A stretch of 64,000 nucleotides of DNA from NCBI GenBank assembly GCA_002794775.1, contig NBAY01000008.1, positions 434,001 through 498,000 of the forward strand. Direction: 5' to 3'. Below the pieces are notes generated by a model, which saw only the letters and a program-made list of their open reading frames with translations, did not search any database and had not been told where the DNA came from. The translations under genes were made by a program, and so were the position numbers. This DNA is from Porodaedalea pini. Lineage: Eukaryota; Basidiomycota; Agaricomycetes; Hymenochaetales; Hymenochaetaceae. Shown here piece by piece: positions 56,014 to 64,000 of this stretch (positions are counted from its first letter, which is position 1; each line of letters starts with the position of its first letter).

Positions 56014-59000
56014 ATGACCAATACAATTTCCGTCTTCTCACTTAATATTCGCAATTCAGAGCCCACTTTTGATTACCTCTTATGCTCCTTTTCATCCACG
56101 AATTTCACACCTGATATTATTTGTTTCCAGGAAATTCCAACCATTTCCTCTACAATTCCTTCTAAAACATCCCCTTCTGGCTCACGAGTTTTTCAAATTT
56201 GCAATTCTAATCCTTACACCATTTTCAGGCCTTCTCCTTCAACTAAACCACGTTGCTGTACTTTGGTACACCCACGCATCATTCATCGCATCTCTTTGCA
56301 TGACTCCGACCCTCCTTCCCCTAATATTTGCGTCATATCCATTTCTCGGGGGGACTTATCCCCTCTTTTACTTTGGAACATTTACAATTCCCCCAGCCTA
56401 CATGAATTTGAGAACCCCTTCCCTTCTCTCCGACTCCCCTCTAATATCTTTACCGGGGACTTTAACCAACATTCGGATTTGTGGTCTTTTCCGGCCCAAT
56501 CCGACACATTCCCGAGGTCAAAAGCTCTCGTTGACTGGATCAATGACAGCGGTTTAGTTGTTTGTAACCCCCCTGACCAACACACCTATTTCAACCGTTC
56601 CAACAATTCTAAAACCATTATTGACCTCATCATTGCTTCAGATGATTTCGCCCCTTACCTTTTAGACCATGTTTCCATTTCAAATCCTTCTTTGGACATT
56701 TCATCTGATCATCGTCCACTCCTTTTTTCGTTTAAACTGGATCTAATCTCCTCCCCTCCCAAAACCGCCCTTCGTTCAATTCGATCTCAAGACCTACCCG
56801 TGTTTGTTGCGGAATTTTGCGATTCCAATTCTTTTACCTTTTCTTTAACAGATATTCATACACCTGAGGCGCTGGACGACCTCCTTTTTTCGTTTCAGAC
56901 TTCATTCTCTAATTTCGCCACCCTTTTCCTCAACAAATGGAAACCGCGTTCATATTTCGGCCCCAATTCTTGGTGGTCTGAAACATGTTCTAAATTGTAT
57001 CGTGCGCATTGCCATAACCCTCATCCCGAATTGCGAAAACGCCTCGACGTCAAAATCACTCGGGCCAAAAACGCTTTCTTTGGTGCTCGCCTCCAACAAT
57101 CTGACACCCAATCTATTTGGCGCAACCAGCACCTGGGTACCGCTCGCCATCGCTTCCCTATTGGGGCATTGCGCATGGCTAATGGTTCATTCACCCTAAC
57201 TGAAGACGACAAAGCATCTCTCTTCCGTGAAATGTTTTTTCCCCCTTTAACGTCTACACCAGAGGTTATCCCACTCCCAGCCCTTCGCGACTTCATACCC
57301 CTTACGATGAGCGACATTCACGACGCGCTCCGAGGTATCGACCAAGAAACGAGTCCTGGTAACAACCACATCTCATATAAACACCTCGCGCTACTCATTG
57401 AACACTGCGGACAATTTTTCGTTGACCTTTTTTCCCTATGCCTTCAACTCGGTCATTTTCCTTTACCATTTAAAACGTCACTCGTTACCTTTATTCCAAA
57501 ACCCAAACGTTCTGACTTTTCAGTTCCACAGGCTTATCGTCCCATTAGTCTGGTTGACACTATCGGCAAACTTTTCGAACACGTTCTTTTCAATTCCTTA
57601 CAACCTTTTTTCGAAACAAACAACCTTCTTCCCGACACCCAACATGGGTGTAGGAAACATCGCTCCTCCATTTCAGCCTGTTATGAACTTCTTTCCTCTA
57701 TTCTATCCCAACCATTTATTTTCAATGGTAGCGATAAAACTAAGGCCGTCTTTCGACGCCATCGCTATCTCATTACCTCCATTCTTACGGTCGATATCCA
57801 AGGATTCTTCGACAACATTTCTCATAATCGTCTTCTTCACAAACTCATCCTCTCTAACGTCCACCCGAATCTTATTCACGTCCTTTCGGCCTGGCTCAGG
57901 GACAGACCCATTTCGTTTCATTTTAACAATTTTTATTCCACTCCTTTTATCAAACCCAATCGAGGTGTTCCTCAAGGGTCCCCATTATCCCCCCTCATCT
58001 CAGTTTTTGCCGCAGCAGACGCCATTACGGCTTACAACATTCGTTTCGGTGCACATCATCCCTTACTCGCGTATATGGACAATCACCTTCTTTATTCACG
58101 TTCTCTCAGCATTTCCACTAATTTAACCCGCCTTCGTACCCAGTTTCAGTTTTTATCCCTTCAATTCCAAACCCTTGGCCTCTCCATTGACCCGGATGCC
58201 ATTGAACTTCTTCATATTCTTCCAAACCGCTGAGCAGTGGCCATTACTTTTCATTCATTCTTAAATAATTCTCCATCTTCTTCTAACGCGTTGTTGTCCC
58301 TACCCAACAATTGCGTCATCCCTCCGTCGCGGCATCTGACTTGGCTAGGTGTAATCTTCTCTTATGACCTGTCACCCAAACTTCATTTCACAGCCCGTGC
58401 AAATAAAGCCCTTTCCACTATTCACCAACACTCCTTTTTGTTTCAACGTTCCAATGGTGCATACTTTCAATACGCCAGAATGCTATATTTCGGCTTGGTT
58501 CGTTCGGTCGCCATTTATGGCACCATCCTTTTCCCTAATTCTTCTCTCATTTCTTCCATTCTTCACCCAACACAGAACCGTTTTTTCCATTGTATATTTC
58601 ACAAAAGCATTACTCCCGCTGTCGCAGAATCGTTCTTGTCATGCCCACCACTCAATCTTTTCATTCACACTCTTTCTCAATGTTTCCTATTATCATATTT
58701 TTCTTATTCAAAACATAACCCTGTTCCGAACCAATATTTAATGTCATCTCTTCCTCCTGATATCCAAATTCCTAAATCACTCTCTTTTCCCACCTTTACT
58801 GAAATTCATTCGCGTCTGATTATGACACCTATCCCTTCTTCAGCCCAACACAATCGCGCTATTCGCGACTTCAATTCCTTCTTTTTACACCCTCCCTCTT
58901 ACCAGTACTTTATTTTCACAGATGGCTCCATCATTCACCAAGCCGATGGCTCTTACACCGGGGGCCATGGCTTTGTTATCATGCACGATCACAAAGAACT

Positions 59001-59841
59001 TGCTGTCTTTTCTTCAGCAGCGCACTCTCGCTCAAATATCTTATTCGAGGAGCAGGAAGCGCTCATTGCAGCCATGCATCGTATCTCTCTCCTTCTGGCG
59101 AAATGCTTCACACCCATCCACATTCATATCATTACGGACTCACTCAATTGCGTCGAGCTCATTTTCTCCAACGACACTCGACACGTGGAGTTTATCATAA
59201 TGTTCCGCCGTCTTTGCAGGATTTTCCTTGCCCTCCACCACGAGGCTTCACATATTACAATCCAGTGGCTCCCCTCTCATAGAGGAGTATTGGGCAATTC
59301 CAAAGCCGATAAACTCGCAAAAGACGCCGCCACCAAACCCGATCGCGAGACCATTCCAGATTCCCTACCCAATCTGAATGCTCAAGTACAGCTCGACCTC
59401 CTTCGAGACTGGAAAAACAATATCATTAATCTTCGCAGGCATCGCTCAATTCTTGAGCCGTCCTCATTCATCCTTCACCCAACGCGATCTCTGTGTCCGT
59501 TTCTGAAGCTTTCCCCAAGGAAAAAGATACATCGCTCAGTTCTTTCCCGCACCGCCAACTTAATGCTGAACGCGCTTGATCTGCATAATCGAAACCTCGA
59601 ACCCCAGTGTCCAGACCCATTGTGCTCCAAACATGATGTCCATCATATTCTCAATTGCTGCCCTTTCTTCTCCCTCATTCGAAAAGGCCTTTTTCACCAA
59701 CGATCCCTTCCTTTAGATTTTGTTGAATGGTTTCGCCCAAATAATTTTCTTTTACTTCTAAAATTCGCATATTTCTCTTTCCGCCATCCTCCGGACAGTA
59801 TGCCCCTTTTATCTGACTTACCACCCTCTTTTAACCTTTAG
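56014..59841 (+). pseudogene. LINE 2 ORF2 (EN-RT-RNase H), inactive
   Basis: Starts MTNTISVFSLNIRNSEPTFD, 5 nt after the ORF1 stop as in copy 1. Endonuclease motifs remain (FTGDFNQHSDLW, SSDHRPLLFSF). The RT active site reads AYMDNHLLYS instead of YMDD, removing a catalytic Asp. A TGA at 58231-58233 stops the frame after LHILPNR. Beyond it the same frame continues through ATWLGVIF-like, RNase H (IFTDGSIIHQADGS, WLPSHRGVLGNSKADK) and the zinc tail (CPDPLCSKHDVHHILNC). One stop plus a lost catalytic residue make it non-autonomous. Confidence 0.93.
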
Positions 59842-59985
59842 TTACTTTTCATGCTTTATCCTTGTAGAACAATCTTCCCATACTAGTTCATCACACTTCC
59901 CGAGCACTACGTAGTTGTTTTTGTTTCTGGTTTCTTTCCGTTGCGGTTGGATGTCTGTTAGTAGTAGATAGCAGAAGATTATAAA

Positions 59986-59996
59986 TACCATTGCAC
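59986..59996. repeat. LINE 2 right target-site duplication
   Basis: TACCATTGCAC, identical to 46320-46330, and followed immediately by GTGAC. Confidence 0.92.
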
Positions 59997-60001
59997 GTGA
60001 C
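59993..60001. promoter_or_regulatory. E-box GCACGTGAC between F-box gene and SSU72; LINE 2 target
   Basis: Same nine bases as at the LINE 1 target (38056-38064). It lies in what was the shared divergent promoter of the F-box gene (-) and SSU72 (+). The duplication ends at CAC^GTG. Confidence 0.6.
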
Positions 60002-60325
60002 CGCATGCTGGACGCGCTCACAACAGTCACAGCTGCCAGTGACGCCCGCATTTTCATTCTCCTAACCACGACTTTCTGAAAAAATTTGAGTAACAAAGGC
60101 TCTGTTGCCAGGTAAATGTTGATCAATGACATTCATTTCTTTTGATGATGATTCAGAGTGGAAGCCGAATTTACCTGCTCGAATGATTTTTTTTCATGCT
60201 GGGTTGACACGAAGACTAGTGAATGTTCTAGATACTGCTGAGATTCTTTCTTTTGCTGCTTTCTCCATTTGAACGTGTGCAACAACTGACTGTATTGTAT
60301 TTTAGTAAACCAGGGCACACTTGAC
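60002..60325. other. SSU72 promoter region
   Basis: 324 bp of host sequence between LINE 2 and the SSU72 start. Nothing further recognised. Confidence 0.5.
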
Positions 60326-61524
60326 ATGGATCCACGAAAAGCCAGAGACCCCAGATTGGCTCGTGCAGACCCACGACTACAGAATAGGCCGCCTTCCAAT
60401 TCGCCCGTGCCAACCCCTCCTCCTCAGTCCACTCAATTTGGAACTCCGCAGCAAGATGTAGCATCTACCCATAACTCAGCGCAAGCATATGGCATGCCAG
60501 GTTATGCAACATCCCCAGAATTGCAAAACGGCATCGAAGCCAGTCCCGCAATAGGTGTTGCTGGACCGTCAACATATCAGGCTCAGAATCCACCTGCACC
60601 TACACCCGCACCAGAAGCAACACAACATTCTCAACCACCTGTAACAAAGTACAAGGCCAGACCGCTTTTTTGTGTCGTATGTGCGAGCAATAATGTAAGA
60701 CGTCCTATAGAATGTGCTCTGAAATATACAAATTGACACTTTGTATAGAATCGCTCTATGGAAGGTCACAACGTCTTATCGTCAGTGTTTCTTGTCTTAT
60801 GAACTGAGGACTAAGCTGAACTTTCTTCAACGTTCTCAGAAAAGCTGGGTTTCAAGTTATTTCGTCAGGGACTGGCTCGGCCGTTCGTCTTCCCGGTCCG
60901 TCAATTGACAAGCCCAACATCTATGCATTCGGAACGCCCTACAACACCATGTACGAGGAACTAAGTGCAAAGGATCCACGGTTGTGAGTTCAAGTAGCCA
61001 ACGTGAACATTATAAATAATTAACTCAAAGCAACGCGCGTTCGCAGATACACGGCGAATGGGATATTGAATATGATTGACCGCAACCGAAAAATTAAGCA
61101 AGCCCCTGAACGATGGCAGGAGAATAAGAGCGTGGCGGACGTGGTCATCACATGTGAAGAGCGATGCTATGACGCAGTATGCGATGGTGAGCAGGCTCTT
61201 TGTCTTGTATATGTCTTAATCTGAAGGCAACGGCGGCGTCGAATAGATCTGCTATCAAAAGGAGGAGAATTCAATCGTCCAGTTCACATTATTAACATCG
61301 AGATCAAAGACAATCACGAGGAAGCATTAATAGCAGGAAAGGCAATGCTGGACCTAGCTACAGCAGTAAGCCTCTATTCAGCTCTAAGCTTAGAGCCCTT
61401 GCTGAAGATGTCTTCACTGAAGATCGAGGCTTCCAGCGATATAGACGAGGACATCGGAAAGATCCTGGAAGTACAACAGGAGAAGCATCCGCACCCGCTG
61501 CTGCACACGGTTGCCTTTTACTAG
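60326..61524 (+). CDS. SSU72: RNA polymerase II CTD phosphatase SSU72
   Basis: Dephosphorylates Ser5 of the Pol II C-terminal repeats and acts in mRNA 3'-end formation in the nucleus. ATG 60326 ([20 protein letters not shown]), TAG 61522-61524, five introns. An about 110-residue Pro/Gln-rich N-terminal extension precedes the core; yeast Ssu72 lacks it. The catalytic CX5R signature is [20 protein letters not shown], split by an intron between the two Asn codons. The core continues [59 protein letters not shown] (with the general-acid Asp region), [20 protein letters not shown] and ends [12 protein letters not shown]. All key residues present. Confidence 0.95.
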
Positions 61525-61931
61525 CTCTCCGACCCTATCTCCGATTGTACTGTTCCTCTCCGATAAGTATGTATTTAGGTCGCTCTCACTTTGCGTTGCA
61601 TATCCCTGTCCATGTCGAAATACTTATTGCCAAGGCCATTATAATTGTACTGCATGCACAAATAGACCTTCGGGAATACATACTGCTCGATCCTAAATAC
61701 TGGAATGCTTGTGTGCCTATCTCCAAGACAAGCTTAAAAGTGTACAAGATGACGTTTGAAGCACGCCATATGTGCGCTGCATCTAGCCAGTCATTAAATA
61801 AAGCAGCCGTGCGAAAGTATCACACAAGTGTGAGCGAGCGCAAAACTAGCTCTTATAAAGCCCAACGATGATAGCAATGGGTTTCCTCTACGCATTCAAG
61901 CCCCACAAACCCTACTTACAAGCTCTTCAGA
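61525..61931. other. Spacer between SSU72 and peroxiredoxin
   Basis: 407 bp of 3' UTR and promoter. Short ORFs here lack family features. Confidence 0.5.
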
Positions 61932-62957
61932 ATGTCCGCTACTCTCAGACTCGGAAGCATCGCGCCCGACTTCGAGGCACAGACGACTGCCGGTCCCATC
62001 AAGTTTCATGACTGGATTGGAGACAGCTGGGCCGTTCTGTTCTCGCACCCCGGCGACTTTACGTGCGTCTCGACCTTGTTTCTACTTCGTGTCTTGTAAT
62101 CGTGATGCTGACCTTGTCCCGGCTTGCAGGCCAGTTTGCACGACCGAACTTGCCGAGGTCGCGCGCCGCGTACCCGACTTCAAAGCCCGCGGCGTGAAGG
62201 TCATTGGCATCTCTGCGAACGGACTCCAGGACCACAACGCATGGGTGTGTAACGCCGTCATGATTTGATTTACTTTATTTGTGCTGAAGTATATGCCTTT
62301 CTAGGTAAAAGACATCGAAGAATGGGGTGGCAAGGTCGCGCCGACGGACGTACAATTCCCAATCGTTGCGTACCCTGCTTGATTGTCTATTCTTGTTTCT
62401 GTTCGAAACTCATTGAACCCTTTTTTCTTTTCATATCGGTAGATCGCTGACCCCGACCGTAAAATCTCTACGCTTTACGACATGCTTGACGCTCTTGATC
62501 CCACGAACCGGGACGCAAAGGGTCTTCCTTTCACGGTACGTCGAATCTCTGTCTCAGCAAGTCTGCACTTTATATTTCGTATGGAAGGCTCAATTTTTTT
62601 TTTACCCGCCCCTCTTTCCCCGTTAGGTCCGCACCGTCTTCGTGATCGATCCCAAGAAGGTCATTCGTCTCACGATCTCATACCCTGCGAGCACTGGCCG
62701 AAACTTTGACGAGATTATCCGAGTCATCGACTCCCTCCAGCTCGGTGACAAGTATCGTATCACCACGCCTGTCAACTGGCAGAAGGGCGATGATGTGATC
62801 GTGCATCCATCCGTGTCTAATGAGGAAGCGAAGACTTTGTTCCCTGAATTCACAATCCACAAGGTTCGTTTCGTTTTATTGATGCAGCTCGGTTGTCTCT
62901 AACATCTGCTCATCCATGCAGCCTTACCTGAGGACCACGCCTCTTAAGATCGAGTAA
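61932..62957 (+). CDS. 1-Cys peroxiredoxin (PRDX6/Prx1 type)
   Basis: Thiol peroxidase reducing H2O2 and organic hydroperoxides. ATG 61932 ([20 protein letters not shown]), TAA 62955-62957, five introns. The joined sequence has [20 protein letters not shown] with the peroxidatic Cys at about residue 47. It continues [100 protein letters not shown] and the PRDX6-type C-terminal arm ([31 protein letters not shown]). It has no obvious mitochondrial presequence, unlike yeast Prx1, so a cytosolic location is more likely. Complete. Confidence 0.95.
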
Positions 62958-63100
62958 ATTCTTGTCAGAAACAGTCTGTTTCCTTTTGTAAGCTGTACTC
63001 AATCACGAGAAAAATGATATTAATGTTGTAACCGTGTACCGAAATATATCTCGTATATGTCCTTCCGTCTGTTGTTTTTTCTTTGAAGGCTGACTTGTAT

Positions 63101-64000
63101 TTAGCTTGAAGATGCGACAACGCCACTTCCAAACACCCTATCTACTTTCGCCCGCCTACAAGAAAAGGCTCAGTTCGGGCATATGTTTATGCCGAGTCTG
63201 ACAAGAGTGCATACCTGTCCCATACTACTACTCCCGTGGACTTGCATCGAAAATGCACAACTCGGTGAAACGGGATCTGCGACGATCCGCTTAGCGCTGC
63301 CCCGAATGTCAACTAAGAAAGTTGAAAAAACACGCACGAACGTCTCATCGTCGATTTCCCTGCTCCAGCTCTTCAATTGCATTTCCTTGATCCCCAAAAA
63401 GCGGTCCTCGTATCCAATGAGATAATCCTCCCCAAAATACTGCGGATCCCACAGCAAGCGGTTGTAGACATCCGCACTCGTCCTGAGCCTCTCCGCTGGA
63501 ACGTGGTGCGCTCTTTTCAAATCCCTTACGACCCTACGCTGCTTCTTCGATGCCGAGTGATTTACGACATACTCCTGACGATCGGGATCGCCCCCGGCTT
63601 CTTCCCAATACGAAGCGGCGCCGTTACCAGGTCCTTCGTCTTCTTCAGCGCTAAGCGGCTCGTCAATTCCGTCATCCCTCCACACAGGCCTATCGAACCA
63701 GATATTCCCGCAATGCATTATGTGAGTCCGCGTGCATGTCGCCACGGAGAAGAAGCAGGTCGATGCATCAAAATACGATGCGTTCTTTCGGACAGACTCT
63801 TCAAAGGCCCGCAGCACACCGATCAACGGCGTTGTACTTTTTTCATTCTGGATGTGCTGTAAGCCCAGAAGATAGAAGCCCTGCACGGAAGAGGTACCGC
63901 CGTCTGTCATCGCCTGAGACAAGTCGGTGAGACGTTCTGGCCAAAGTCGTACAACAGCATGTTGATCGGCTGCGTGGAGGTCGACTAACAGCTGCGGGAA
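63101..64000 (-). CDS. MJ1316/DUF504 RNA-end-binding domain protein (C-terminal part)
   Basis: The N-terminus lies beyond the window. The visible part starts LLVDLHAADQHAVVRLWPER, QGFYLLGLQHI, then LIGVLRAFEESVRKNASYF. This could be the tail of a poly(A)-polymerase-like nucleotidyltransferase region. A disordered stretch with SASKKQRRVVRDLKRAHHVP follows. The C-terminal domain is MJ1316-like: RTSADVYNRLLWDPQYFGED, YLIGYEDRFLGIKEMQLKSW, DDETF/IPFHRVVHFRCKSTGV and VVWDR. Two introns complete it: one begins after ETF and ends before ATCCCGTTTCAC; the last joins WDR to AKVDRVFGSGVVASSS, TAA at 63101-63103. The MJ1316 domain is proposed to recognise cyclic-phosphate RNA ends and is fused to RNA-processing enzymes in fungi. 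The domain call is strong; the role is inferred. Confidence 0.82.

Larger units (their letters stand above)
46331..59985 (+). mobile_element. LINE copy 2, full length but split by a chromovirus and decayed
   Basis: Same family as 31764-38048. Removing the 7,368-bp chromovirus and its 5-bp duplication leaves 6,282 bp, against 6,285 bp for copy 1, so the insertion was full length. The 5' leader shares ATCGTGGGAAAT and the 3' end shares TGTTAGTAGTAGATAGCAGA with copy 1. The 11-bp duplications at both ends are perfect. The copies differ at many positions throughout, so they are not a recent pair. Confidence 0.94.

Noticed and set aside
31764..59985. The two LINE copies as a recent segmental duplication
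   Set aside because: They have different target duplications and flanks and differ throughout, so they are independent insertions.

Overview
The window looks like nuclear DNA of a filamentous basidiomycete, probably an Agaricomycete. Genes are close-packed, sit on both strands, and are split by many short (about 50-70 nt) GT-AG introns. The gene content fits: a DUF6534 seven-helix membrane protein, a membrane-anchored GH9 glucanase, a basidiomycete-style F-box/LRR protein, and split MET10, SSU72, ISU1 and PRP31 genes. There is no operon structure. I saw no tRNA, rRNA or CRISPR.

Layout of the host genes. 1-984 (+) is the 3' part of IMP4 (SSU processome). 2789-4306 (-) is a DUF6534 membrane protein. 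5391-7661 (+) is a CAT-fold acyltransferase. 8323-9167 (+) is a polyQ/SQ-rich unknown. 9168-11980 shows no gene I can support. Then come TTI2 (-, 11981-13533) and SWD1 (+, 13628-15488), which diverge and nearly or actually overlap at their 5' ends. Next are a HERP/Usa1-like ubiquitin-like membrane protein (-), a Gfo/Idh/MocA oxidoreductase (-), a GH9 endoglucanase (+), the sulfite reductase flavoprotein MET10 (-) and uracil phosphoribosyltransferase (-). A HerA-like P-loop ATPase (copy A, -) and RRP8 (+) follow. After a LINE come HerA-like copy B (+), ISU1 (+) and PRP31 (-). Next are a Tc1/mariner-type MITE and an F-box gene (-). After a nested transposon block come SSU72 (+), a 1-Cys peroxiredoxin (+) and the C-terminal part of an MJ1316/DUF504 protein (-, running off the window).

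Mobile DNA makes up roughly a third of the window. LINE copy 1 (31764-38048) has two intact ORFs. LINE copy 2 (46331-59985) is the same size once later insertions are removed. It is interrupted by a self-primed Ty3/gypsy chromovirus (47851-55218), whose 3' LTR is in turn interrupted by a 1.09 kb TG...CA element (54114-55200). Target-site duplications are visible at the first two levels (11, 11 and 5 bp) and a probable 4 bp one at the third. Decay is dominated by transitions: four TGA stops in gag-pol and about 14 LTR differences, all transitions.

The most striking observation is that the two LINE copies, clearly diverged from each other, both sit in a gene promoter at the same target, GCAC^GTGAC. 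The nick falls in the centre of a CACGTG E-box (reverse complement GTCACGTG, the Cbf1/CDEI-type motif), and both duplications are exactly 11 bp. This suggests E-box-directed retrotransposition. Other notable signals are a Tf1-style 11-nt self-primer in the chromovirus, a textbook -1 frameshift site (GGGTTTT plus a hairpin) at its gag/pol junction, and a pair of intact HerA-like ATPase paralogues, one of which has the LINE in its promoter.
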